A program made the position numbers and the translations under genes. The notes under the pieces were generated by a model. It saw nothing but the letters and a program-made list of their open reading frames with translations. It was not told the origin of the DNA and did no database searches. From Phorcus lineatus (Eukaryota; Mollusca; Gastropoda; Trochida; Trochidae): 64,000 bases of DNA. Location of the stretch: contig OV121086.1 in assembly GCA_921293015.1 (NCBI GenBank), positions 34,285,194-34,349,193 of the forward strand, in the 5' to 3' direction. Every line of letters begins with the position of its first letter. The stretch's first letter is position 1. Positions 1 to 13,500 of this stretch are shown piece after piece.

Positions 1-1388
1 CATCGATAATATGTTTTGTTTACAAGTATTCTTCCAAGAAACATGAATTAGATCGTGTTTCTAAAACTATGTACGAAAATACGAATCCCGACTGCCGAAG
101 TAAATTTTACAAGTTGGTCGAAACACGTGGTCGTGATAATTTCATGGCAACAAATTACCGATACAACATAAAATGTTTAAATAAACCATAATCTGTTTAG
201 CAGTTATTCGTATTTTATTAAAATAATGAAACATACAATAAATGCTTTTATTTAATTATATACTACTCGAAGAAAGACAATCGTAAAGAAAATCATAGAC
301 ACGAGAGCATAATTCTAACGTTATTTGTCGTTAAGAAAAGGCATTGATTTTCCAAACGGTGTTTCATTTTTATAGCTCCTGTAAGATAATGTTCACGACT
401 TCAACGTTCATTTTCGGTAATTTGGGCGATTATTAAATCTTTTGAAGTTAAAGAGTTATGTTGTCGATCTTTATTAGTCTATCATAATGATATTGTAATA
501 TCTTATTATTAACTTAAACGGAATTCATCGAGCTTCAGCTATCCTATAGAAATAAAAACTACTCGGTAATTAATTCTCGAATCACCGGTGTACAATAACA
601 ACGTGCTCTTGCGATTGTGTTTCTGACAAATATTTGTTTTAATTTCGACTGAAAAATATTGATAAGTTTTAAATTTTATCAAATCGAAGATTTAAAATAG
701 GTAACATAGCCTCAGAAAAATCATTCTTAGCACTTATCTTAAAATCGGGTTTTTTCCATACCCGATCGCGTACGCGGGTTCAGCGGCCTGAAATCGGGTA
801 AACCCGCCGAAATCAGGTAATATGCCATGTATGTCAGTATAGTTTATGCAACCAGCGTTAGATTGGATTCACTTAGGTGATCCAGATGCTTGATCATGAA
901 TATCAATTCTATCTATGTTGGATGGATGGTGATCAGTTTGATCAATGAATATCAATAAATCAATGAAGATCAATTTGATGAATACTTGATCAATGAAGAT
1001 CAATATTTGATTAAGATAAATTTAATCAATGTTTGATGGATGAAGTTCAATTTAATTAATCTTTGATCAATGGAGGTCAATTTGATGCATTTTTTTTATC
1101 AGGGATCAATTTGATCAATATCTGATGGATGGAGATAAATTTGATCAATGTTTGTTCAATAAAGATCAATTATTCATATATATATATATTTGAATGAAGA
1201 TCAGTTTAATCAATGAAACTCAATTTGATCAATATTTGAACAATGAACATAAGTTTAATCAATATTTGATGGATTAAGATCAATTGGATAATTTTATCGA
1301 TTATTGATCACTAATGATCAGTTTTATCAATGATTGATCAGTAATGATCATTTTTATCAATATTCTATAAATGAAGTCCATATTTCAG
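1..1388. other. Plexin intron (left part), no exon seen
   Basis: AT-rich intron sequence with no recognisable plexin exon. A short GC-rich patch at about 765-812 contains repeated cgggt/acccg. The stretch from 868 to 1380 is filled with diverged GATCAAT repeats, listed separately. Confidence 0.7.
868..1380. repeat. Degenerate tandem repeat rich in GATCAAT/TTGATCAA
   Basis: The words gatcaatttgatcaatatttgatggatgaa recur many times with variable spacing (roughly 30-45 bp) right up to the acceptor of window exon 1. It reads as an old, diverged minisatellite. Confidence 0.7.
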
Positions 1389-1517
1389 CCCTACCAGACA
1401 GACAATGGCGGCAAGAGTAACCTGAAGTGCGTGTTCAACTTCCGGTCGGGTGAAGAGGTGCCGGCTCGAGTGGAGCAGATCAGCAATGGTCACCTAATCA
1501 TTTGCACCCCTGTCAGG
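1389..1517 (+). CDS. PLXNA: Plexin exon (window exon 1), TIG linker
   Basis: Codons 1-43, starting [11 protein letters not shown] and ending HLIICTPVR. Acceptor atttcag, donor AGG|gtgggt, phase 0 at both ends. It matches the segment just before the PSI domain nearest the membrane. The preceding exon is not visible in the window. Confidence 0.88.
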
Positions 1518-4500
1518 GTGGGTACAGTCTGATTTTGAAGTTTTGGCTGACGTTTTTGGTGCAGTCTTATCTCACCTGGTTAGAATGTAATTCAGTTGAT
1601 TTTGACAATTTATCATCATCATCTTTTTATTTTGGTTTTGTATATAGCCTTTTTAAGGTTGGTACAGTCAGTTTATCTGATATTGATGATGCATTAGTTG
1701 ATTATGGCATGATTTCACCTGTTGTTTGCCTGGGGTTTATCTGGAGATTCCGATAATGACGGATTATATCATATTTTTTGTTTAAATTATCCCATTTTAT
1801 CATTTAAGCATATTCTGTTTCTTCAAGTGTAACTCTTTTAGTGTGTATACAGTCATTTATGTGATTTCTCTGAAATTGATGTCCAAATCATCTCAAGTTT
1901 TTTATCTGATTGTTTCCTCTATGAGGATACCATATGATCAAGTGTAACCCTGCCAGGATTGGTTCAGTGCAATTTATCTGTACTATATTTATCTCATCAT
2001 TACAGTTATCATTCTAAGAACTGGTGTGATAACTATTTATTTTCCCTACAATAGCTACCAGTAGAGTCCAATCACCCAATCCATGATATATCTCTCTCAA
2101 CCAGTATAGTGGTAAGCAAGTCAAGGCCCTATCCTGTGAGTCCCCGAGCTATAGAGTGCATAAGTTGTAGGCGTCAATACTGGAAGTTAGCTGTATGTGT
2201 TTAGATTACTCGGTGATTTATCTGATTTCCCACAATCAGGACTACTTTGGGTCATCAATCAACGGTGGATGGAGACTGTCCGAGTTCTGTTAGTGCAGAC
2301 ACAATAAGAGATAGGAACTACACGCTGTGATAGTGAGACTGTATTTACTTGGCACTATCCATCCTTGCTTAACCCTTTGTCTACTGGATCTTTTTCTTAG
2401 ACATCCTTGCTTAACTCTTTGTGTACAGGATTAACGATTGTTGATTAAAGTCATAGTCTCAATTTTGTAAGGCAACCAAACTGGGCTAATTATTCTTCAC
2501 GAGCAAATGGCCGATCACTTACACCAATATTTCCTGTCGTGTCTGCAAAGATTTTCATTTTAAGCCCGTTTTAAAGTTTAGGATGATGCTGCTTATTGGC
2601 GTATGCCGTTTCAGACCGAAGAGTTACCGAATCAAGTGCAATCGCATCGCAAGCACGAAATACCGGAAATCTACTAATGGCAGCGACGATACTTATGACA
2701 GACACATTCTTCATTAAGTTTACCACCTTTTTGTTATATCTGTATTTTAAAAAAAGGTAAGCTATTGGCTATTTTCATTGGATATTTAGCTGGGAAATTT
2801 CATGTGTTCCACGTCATGGCCTTAGTGAAATGACGTGGTAAGGACCAAAGACATAGGGTAGGGTGTTTTGAACTTCATTATTGAGGGCTAGAATGCACGG
2901 AGATTTCTGAAAATTGTTGCAAACGTCAGGGGAAAGATTTCTGTGAGTGATGAACTATTTGTCCGGCGTGCATTACAATTTGCCTTGCAAAAATGAGACT
3001 ATGACTTTAAGCTGCCGATATTATTTGATGTAGAGAACTTTTCTACATGCAGTAAGGCTTTTATGCAGTATGGCCTTGCAACAGTTAGGAAGCTTGCATC
3101 AGTGTGAAGTGGTCCAGATTCGAATCCTCTAAGGGGAACAGCAACATCACCCAATCAAGAACTTTGTCATGTTTGATTTGGCTTCTGTGCAGTACTGCAT
3201 CCCAGTTCAGCATAAAATTGGCACAGTCATTAGTGCACTTGACTTGGAATCAAGCAGTCTGTGGTTCAAATCCTGTTAGGGGTGGGCATATTGTCGACCG
3301 ATCAGAACCATTTGTCAATTAAGCTCTCAATCTTGATTGCCCATAAAACATCAACATTCAATGCTGTACCAACCGTGGTTTGATAATGTTTATGAATGCT
3401 TTTGATTACTTCAACCATGTCTCGGGTTCAAATCCTGCCAAGCTAGGCTAGACATCGGTGTAGGAACTCTGAGGTACAGGGCCATTACACAACATTGTTT
3501 GCCAGTTTGACATCTTACATAGAAGCCTTTTTATTTTCAAAATAAATTATCTGTTTCAGTTTGATTACATAGAGAAGGTTAACTACCAGAATGTCCCTTT
3601 CAACATCCAATGGGGAGACCTCAATGCTCTGGACAACCCCTCAAATATACAAGGTATGTCTACCAAGTTAATTCTCTTTATCCATGGAAGTTAGTAATGC
3701 AAGGATATTTAAACGAGCGATCAGTCTTGGTCTGTTAGATTAATGAGATTACATTTTGTGACTCTTATTTTTCACAAAATTTATTGTTCAGTTCAGTTTT
3801 TTAAATTTATTTAAATCTGTATATATGTCTTGTTGTATGCTTGAAAAAATAAGATGGGGATAATTGAATTTTTATGATTGATATTTTATTAGTATATGTT
3901 AGTGAATGAATAATGTCCCAAACTTTTTTGTCACTTATAAAAAATCAATGAAATAAATAGATGAACTGATATTCTTGACATATCATTTCAACAAAAATGT
4001 TTAAAATGACTTATTTCAATTTTGTGATTACTAGCATCAAGGTTAACAAAATCTTTCATTTAACAGAAGATAGCAATGAGAGATGATATATTTACGTTAA
4101 AAATACATGCCATAAATTATATATTGTAAACAAATGTAACATTGTAATTTTTAAGATCTGCAATAGTGAAATTTTGTTTACTTTTTCAAGTTTAATCCCT
4201 TGCCGGACTTGAACCCACACCCTTAGAGTTTTTAAACACCATCAGAAATGACCATGCCAACAGGTTGCCACCAGGCCTCGGTTCTGTCAGTGTTGATAGG
4301 GTTCCCTGACTCTGTTGGTGTGGGTTCAAATCCAATAATCCCAAAGCTATGTTCATCATAAAAATCCAGAGATGAATGTAGAGGCTGAGGTTAAGTACAA
4401 ATAATCTTAATGTTGTTCTCTTTGCAACAGTGACCATGTACAAGTGTCAAGAAATGGCGGGGTCATGCGGCTCGTGCCTCACCCAGGACGACAAGTTCCT

Positions 4501-7500
4501 GTGTGGATGGTGCCAGGACAGTGACCAGTGTACCACCCAGAGGGAGTGTCTCTCAAAACACACCGACTGGCTCCCCCACCAATCCACCTGTCGCAACCCC
4601 ATCATAACCTCCGTAAGTTGTTTAATGACTCAAATGTATCAGATTTTTCTTATCTATTCAAACATTCTTTGATCTGTGTATGCTGAAGGACTAGCTGATC
4701 CATTTGTCCCAAGGACACTATCATTTCTCAAATAATACTTTTGAAAGTCCAAATGAACACTTTCACCCACCAACTGCTTGACCAAATAAACACTTGCACG
4801 TAACAGGTACTTGACTACATTAGCATCACCCTATCATAAAACCTTTGTTCTTAATTTACAATTTGCAACTCCTAATAAAATTCTCCGTATAAAATTAACA
4901 TCCCATAAGTCATAAGTAATAAAAAGTAGACCACCTTTAAACCTTAGTTCTCAATTAATAAGCACTTTCCTGAACTCTCATTAAACACTACTGATCAATA
5001 AACATTTGCCCAAAAAAACCCACTTTACCCTATAAACAATTGCCCAATTAGTAGCTTAAATTCCCAATACACAATTTTCCAAACTCCCAATTACCTCTGA
5101 TACTCGATATACACTATAATGCTAATAACGCTTGATCAATTACACCTTGGCCCACGGCAAATGCATATTACATAACAATAGATACAACCTCCCATTAAAC
5201 ACTCAAGCAAAATGCACTAACCTTTCCTTCATTGTCCTTCCAAACAACATTGACGATTCAGCAAAATAAAGAACTGACCTGACCTTATACCTCCACAGTT
5301 GTCCAAACAGTGTGTTGTTTTTTTATACTCCCACGTGCACTCAGTCAGCGTTGTCCAAAAAATCATAACCTTAATATAAGTGCAGACTCAAGGACTAACC
5401 CTGTCCTTATCCTTCCACAGTTCTCCCCCATGTCGGGCCCACTCGAGGGAGGAACACGACTCACTATCCATGGACAGAACCTCGGCAAGAAGAGGAACGA
5501 TCTCAACGTCTCTATCGGCAACATCATGTGTCGCATCCTCAGCTACGAAGCTCCGCAGAAGTAAGTGAAGGATTGTTCCATGCAAAATGAATGATTTACA
5601 TATCTTCTTCTGCTTGGGGTTCCACAATAAGCTTGTGTATGCAATACTCGAGTCAACTATGAAAACATCACAATGCAGATATCAATTATCTGAAATGTCA
5701 ATATGATATGACAGGAGTTAATCTCATCACTGTCAATCATTGAAATCAAGTTTGATGAAGGTGGGTTACCCTCAGAACATGTAACTACAAAATTCTTGTC
5801 ACCTAATTCTCCTGCACCTCCTGCTGAAAAGTCCATGTGTTGATGGCAGATTTATCCTCATGTCAATCATGAAGTCTGTAACTGCCTAGTCTATCTAGCT
5901 AAAATGAACTGATTTGTTCCAGAATCACGTGTGAGACGGGGAGAGCAATCAGAGGACTGACGGAAAATGTCCAGGTTCAGATCGCAGGACAGTACGTCGC
6001 GACATCACAAGTCCCCTTTTCATATGTGGTATGTAACATTTACATCTTTGTGGATAATTAGTTAATTTTTTCCATCAGCCGTTCAGACAAGAACATGTCT
6101 GAACCAATTGAACATCACCCTTTATCTTATCCCTGTCCATTCCAGGAGCCGAGAGTCACAGACATTGAGCCCAAATTTGGTCCAAACTCTGGAGGCACCT
6201 GGGTGACGATCTCTGGCCAGCACATGGACGCCGGCACCAACAAACGGGTCTTCATCAAAGCCAAGGAGTGCAAGGTGCTTCCTGGGTAAGCAAAAACTGA
6301 TCACATCACATGATTATAGGAGGTTGCAGATAAGATTTTCATTGCTGCAAAAATTAGTGTTCGTGATTAGAGGGCAAGGTACATATTGGGAAAGCAATGA
6401 TTGTAACATCATGTCACATAATTCTAGGAGGTAATAATCAAGACTTGCTGTGCTGCAAAAATTCTTTGTGATGTAGTTCATGATAGATTATATTATTTTG
6501 TAAGAAGTTATGACAACTATTCTTGTAAAGGATCTCCAATTATTAATTCCTCTTTGTTGCAGCCCGTCCACCCCAGACTACATCGTATGTGAGACTTCCC
6601 CAATGGTTCCCGATCCAAGTCCTTCACAGCCGAGCCCCACCTCGAACATCCCTTACGACCAGGTGATCGTCAAGTTTGACAATCACACCATCCAGGTGCC
6701 ACACAAGATCACCTTCACCTACGTGCCGGACCCTGACGTGGAATCGATCACACCCAAACATGCTATTAGGAGGTGAGTCCGGTTTTGAATCTCTTTTTTT
6801 TTCACATTACTCAAATTAACTTTGTAGTTTAGTATCAGTTAATGAATGAGTTGTAGGTTGAATATAACCCCAGAACAAGCCCTCAAAAAGATCCCATTGC
6901 TACAAGGGATGCTATAGGAAATAGAGTTTATGTTGGATGAAATCCGGTACTGGAACCTGTCCTTGATAAAGAGTTAACTGATTGATAAGAAACATCATGT
7001 TTTCATGTTTTTTATGTTCTCCACTTTCCAAAGAGGTAATAACTTGACCAGCATTTTGACCATGTTGTTACATGTTGACCAGCACTTTAACCATGCAGTT
7101 GTTACATGTTGACCAGCATTTTGACCATGCAGTTGTTACATGTTGACCAGCACTTTAACCATGCAGTTGTTACATGTTGACCAGCACTTTGACCATGCAG
7201 TTGTTACATGTTGACCAGCACTTTAACCATGCAGTGGTTACATGTTGACCAGCACTTTAACCATGCAGTTGTTACATGTTGACCAGCACTTTAACCATGC
7301 AGTTGTTACATGTTGACCAGCACTTTAACCATGCAGTTGTTACATGTTGACCAGCACTTTAACCATGCAGTTGTTACATGTTGACCAGCACTTTAACCAT
7401 GCAGTTGTTACATGTTGACCAGCACTTTAACCATGCAGTGGTTACATGTTGACCAGCACTTTGACCATGCAGTGGTTATATGTTGACCAGCACTTTGACC

Positions 7501-10500
7501 ATGCAGTGGTTACATGTTGACCAGCAGTTTAAACATTCTGTGCTTGTATTGATGATTAGTTTTAAAACTGACTTTTATCATTATGATTATTATTATTCTT
7601 CCAGTGGAGGACTCCGTGTGACAGTGAGAGGGAAACATTTCACCAACGTCATGAAACCGAAGATGCTTCTCATATACAACAATGAAGAATTTGATGGCGT
7701 AAGTAGACCTTGAAAAAATTAAGTTCATATATTCAATAAAGTTTCAATAAAGCAGGTGGATTTTGTCTCAATTGTTTTACAACATAAATTCTGTAAAACC
7801 ATGAGCTGTATACTTCCCATGGAGTAGAGATCATCGGAGAGCTTGTTGCTGTTACTATGATTGCCTGCCAATATTTAAGACGAGAGATCAAAAAGCTGGA
7901 TATCAGGCTTTATTTCCCAGTGATAATTTTTTTTACAGATTTTACATCAAAGCCTTTTTTCTCTTATGAATTACTCATTTGATTCAATTCAATTATTCTT
8001 ACATTGGATTAGCAATCAATTCTTATATATATATCATATTATTTCTCGCATAAATCTTACAGAATTTCATAAATCATCACCTGTTTATGAAAACATGTTT
8101 GATCATTTTCTTTCAGTCATGTATGGCGAGTTCGGATAACGACATGATCTGTTATACACCAATGGTTGATGCCGTGGATGATGAACTGAACAACCCAGTT
8201 CAGGTCTCGTACGGATTCAAGATGGATGGAGTAAAAGAGGTCATGAACTTGACTGGCCGCAACGAGGAGAAATATGGAGTATTTACACTCTATCCCGACC
8301 CAATCTTTGAGAAATTTGACAGTGGAGTCAGGTCACATCAGAAGAAGACAGAATTTTTAACTATAAATGTAAGATTTCTCAAATTTTTAAAGATCTTCAT
8401 TTATAGTTGAGGAAAAATATTACCTTAATCTTGCTTATAGTTATTGATTTCAATTTGCAAAGTACAAATATTATGGTTAAGAAATCGTTTTCTTTTCAAA
8501 AGTTTACAAAATCCTACACCTTGATTGTGATATTTCATAACTGTGTCAAAGAGGCTAATGAAAAAAATACAGAGAAATAATTTGTCATAAATTTGTTGAC
8601 AGGGTCGCAACCTGAATCCTGCATTACGGGAAGAAGACGTTCGAGTGAATATCGGAACAGGCGCATGTAACGTAACTTCAATAGCGACCACCCAGCTCAC
8701 TTGCAGACCACCAAAAAGTCAACCAAAACCGAAGAAAGGCAATGGCATCCCAGAAGTGGAAGTAATCGTCGGTCAAAATTTGACATTTACTATTGGCAGT
8801 CTGAAATATGAGGAACCTGAGATGTTGACGCTGCCAACCATTATCGGGATAGCAGTGGGCGCGGGTGTCCTCCTCTTCATCGTAATTATTGTGATTATTG
8901 CCTACCAGGTGAAGTCTCGCCGTAGCAACGACATGATGAAGAAGATGAGGATACAGATGGATTCGTTGGAGGCTCGAGTAGCCAACGAGTGCAAGGAAGG
9001 TATGTATTTTGCCGAAACATCTAATTAACGAGTGAAGGATGACGACCAAGGTAACAGAATCACCTGACAATGGTCATTAGGTAAGCTGAGATATCAGCCT
9101 ATACTCAAAGGTCACTTAGGCAAAGGTGATCGTATCCCATGTCCTAACTGGACAAATATAGCCTTTACACTAGTGGGTTGCCTAAGAATTGTACTTTGCT
9201 AAGGTGATCATATCTCATGTACTTAAGAATGATGATTTCCCTGCAGATGATCAATTTTGAATAACAGACAGCCTTATGAGTTTTTCTGTCATTTAAAACG
9301 GCTAAATGTGAGATAAATCTAGTTGCATAAAAGTCATAAGGCTATTATTAGAATTCAAGGACTATATTGTTCCTGATATATGATACTTTTATCCAACTTT
9401 TCATATCTAATTCTTCTTTTCATGCTTACATATTTTTAAATATTTTCAGCGTTTGCGGAACTCCAGACTGACATGACGGAGCTAACGAGCGACCTGTATG
9501 GGCAGGTGTCAATCCCGTTCTGGGACTATCGCACCTACTGTATGAAGGTGCTCTTCCCAGGTGTGGAGAACCATGCCGTCATCAAGGAATTACAGGTAAC
9601 ACCCCTTATACATAAACATGGTATCTTCCATTTTTTTTGTCTTGGAGTAGACTACTTCAATCAGAAGGATGAACAAGAAATGCATTGATTAATGACTTAC
9701 TGAAATCTTCTGTTGTTCATGTACGGCAGTTAATTTGAAATATCTGGTTTTGCTCATTTGTGATAGTGAATTAATGGCTGTGGAACATTTGATGAAAACA
9801 GGTCATTATTTCTAATGAATAACTTCAATTAATTATCTTTAAGTCTGGTTTCAAATATGTCTCTTATATTCAATCTAAATCCTCCAGGCATTGCCATGGA
9901 AACTTCTTTTGTATAATTAGTTTCATTAGTTGCACGATATTTGAAACAACCCTGTTTGATTAAAGTGGTGTCTTTCTCTTGTTGTCACGTTTCTAAAATT
10001 TAAAAACAGCTTTCATATCCTCAGGAATCTTTCATGTCTGTTAGTATACTTTTACTTTCTTAACTTTTTCTCGCCAAAGTCAATTATTTGTCATAAAGAG
10101 ATGTTTCAAGATGATTACAAGCGTATTTAAAACTTTCACAAGCAGAAAAACTTCAACAGTCAAAAACTTTAATTAAATTGAGGATTATGATGCCCAGATT
10201 TCAAGATCCCGTTTCGATTTTCACAAGATGTGACAACAGATAACTATGATATCGGGGAAAGCAACTCTGATTTAATCCCCCTGTAGTAATCATGGTCATT
10301 CTTCATAAGAGCTGACAGAATTGTTCAGAAAAAAACACCCCTATAGTCGGGAAGTGACCAAGAATTATGTAAATTTAGACAGGTTGAATGACAACAGTTT
10401 GACAGGAGTTTTTAGCAAAGTGGTGTTTTCTCTCTGTATCAAACCACCTCTTGAACAGTCATTATGCTAATTTGATCTCACAACATGTCAAGATCACATC

Positions 10501-13500
10501 AAAGGCAGTTGGAAGGAAAATCCTATTTTTGTAGTGCCGTATCATATTCTAATGATGATCTCAGGAGCATGTGGACGCATATAAATCAAAGCCTGAAGGG
10601 AAAAAATAAGACATTATTAAACTTTTTTCGATTTTGATTTAGTTAGGGTTCATTAAGCCACAATTCTCTTTTGCCGCCCCGCAAATGGATTTTCTCTTTG
10701 TAAACACGTATGATAGCCCTCAATTAAGTTTAAAAGCCATGTATTTTTGTTTATCGGTGACAGTTTTAAAATCCTTTAAAGGAAGGGATACTCTTAATTC
10801 AGCACTTGTGAAATAAAATTTGCAATTTTTCCCGCAGATTGGATATAGAAGAAATCAAGAAGATGTCGAACGAGGATTACAACACTTTTTCCATCTTATC
10901 AGCAACAAAACTTTCCTCCTGATTTTCATCCGAACTCTCGAATCCAGCAAAAATTTCCAGCTACGTGATCGTGTCAACGTTGCGTCACTGATAACAGTGG
11001 CTCTTCAGACAAAAATGGAATATGGAACTGAGTAAGTGATGTCCAAATCTTCGCAGAATGGTAAATAATTTATCGTCTGTATTGAGTGCTTGCAGCTTGT
11101 CTCTGTTTGAACTGATTTGACTTTAGATTAGATTACATTTTGTCTGTTGAAATAAAAAAAATTGTATATGACAATTTCCAAGCAGTCTTGTGACAGATGG
11201 TGTACGGGAAACTTAGTTGATAACCTTGCTGCAAAGCATAGAAGAGCTTTAAAAAAATTTAGATATCTTTTTGTAACCAACACCTGAATGCATGCTGCAT
11301 GCGTAGTTAACATGCAAATCAATTTTAAAAAATAACACTATTTCCTTTAGTTAATTGTAGCATTAGGACCAATATTCTTTTTTTCTTCTGAAAGCGTCAT
11401 GATTTAAAAATCCTAAATAATTTATCAAAAGTAACATGTTCATCAAGATCTTTTTAAAAAAGCCAATTTATCATCTTTACACACAAGAATTTTTAAGTTA
11501 ATAAATCGAGATCTGGCTTAAGATCATGAATTTGCAGTGATGTATACAAAATCAATATCGCTGAGTGGCCCCGTATATAAATTTCATTTTAATCAGAAAC
11601 AATCTCTGATTTTGTTTGAACTTTCAAACTTTATATGCTTTTAAATGTCAAAAAGTGTTTTTCATACATAAATTCAGCTTCATTTAGGAGCTCCTCTGTC
11701 CTTGTTTGAACTTGGGGGATTAAATAGCTTTTTAAACAGATGAAAGTTAACAGCAAAGAACTTCCGTCTCAGCATTGATCAATTTTCCTTAATGTTTGAT
11801 GAAATAACAATATAATCAATTTTAAATTACTTTTGATGACGCTTTGCTAATGGATATACCTTAGCATATCTCTATTAGTCTTCCACCCCCCAATATCTTT
11901 TCAGATTTTTATTGCCAAACTTTTTGTTTTAGTATTTTGAAGACACTTCTTGCTGATCTTATTGAGAAGTCTGTGGAGGGAAAGAACCACCCAAAACTCT
12001 TGCTTAGAAGGTAATGTACATTCAACTGATGTAGAATTATCAATTGTCCTTCATGTTTAAAAATTCTGTACAAATCACAAGAAAGTTTATGTAAAATATT
12101 GATTCGAAGTATGAGAATCAAAATAAAGAGGGAGGGGAGGTGCTTGTCCACGTTTTGTTAAAAGATGACATTCGTCAGATGAAGGGGCTCTCGCCAGCCA
12201 CGAAAAATCATTAAAGCTTTGCTGCAACTTCTCCACTAGGTTATCTATTGGTTTGGAGGTTTCATCTCCTTATTCTATAAAATCAAAATAGAAAATATTT
12301 TTAGGTTACAGCACCGGATAGAATAGAATACTCAAGGGTAGCTTTAATGACTGTATTCTACTGTTGGCATTCCTGAAAATTTGTAGTCAAGAACAGTTTC
12401 TCAAATTACACTGACAGTAAACTGAAAATTTGTAGCCAAGAACAGTTTCACAAATTATTCTGACAGTAAACTGAAAATTTGTAGCCAAGAACAGTTTCAC
12501 AAATTACTCTGACAGTAAAAGTGTAAAATTTGATACCTTCATTTAATAAGTTCATTAAAATGTGTTAAGTTCATTTATCAAAGTGCATATTGTGAAAAAA
12601 AATAGCAGGGATGAAGAAAATTTTAATGATAATTAAACCCTTTAAGATCTTAAATTTATTTATTTTCTCTCATCCTTTCAGAAATGAGTCGGTTGCTGAG
12701 AAGATGTTGACCAATTGGTTCTCCTTCTTACTGTATAAATTCCTCAGGGTAAGAAATTTGGCGTATGATACGTTTCATTTGTATCAAGGATTTCTTATGT
12801 TTGGTATTCAATGAACCTTTTCAAAGATGTTATAAACATACATTATTACAATTATTTACCCAATTCGTAATACAATGCATTCTAACATGATTTCTACATT
12901 GTATCTCTTAAGTACTTAAATTTTATATGTGGTTCTTCATTATTATATAGATTTGTATTTAAAATGTAGCATATATATATATCATATATATCCAATGAGC
13001 ACACGGGTAGATGCCATCAGAGACCTAAAATACTGTTTGCGGATAACCGATACCACTTGAAAAAAACAGATAATTTTTCAAAACACCAAAATTAAATTTA
13101 TTTTCAAAACAATTAGATAAAATAATCTTGCTTATTTTCCTTCATGATATATTTGAATTACAATACTCTAAGATAGATCAAGCATTTCTTTGAAGCCGAA
13201 TTATCCAATCTAGTTTCGAATGTTTATAATCTGCATGCTAAACATTCTACAAATATAGTTACCTGTGTATAAAATGTCTGTAACAATTGCAGGAGTGTGC
13301 TGGCGAGCCCCTGTTCATGCTGTACCAGGCCATCAAGCAACAAGTGTCCAAGGGTCCAGTCGACTCCGTGACCAGCGAGGCGAGATATTCTCTCTCCGAG
13401 GACAAACTCATCAGACAACAGCTTCAGTACAAAGCTATGGTAGGTGGAGTTGGAGACTTTAGAGTTCATAACAAAAAATGGGAAGGTTAGCATATTTCGA

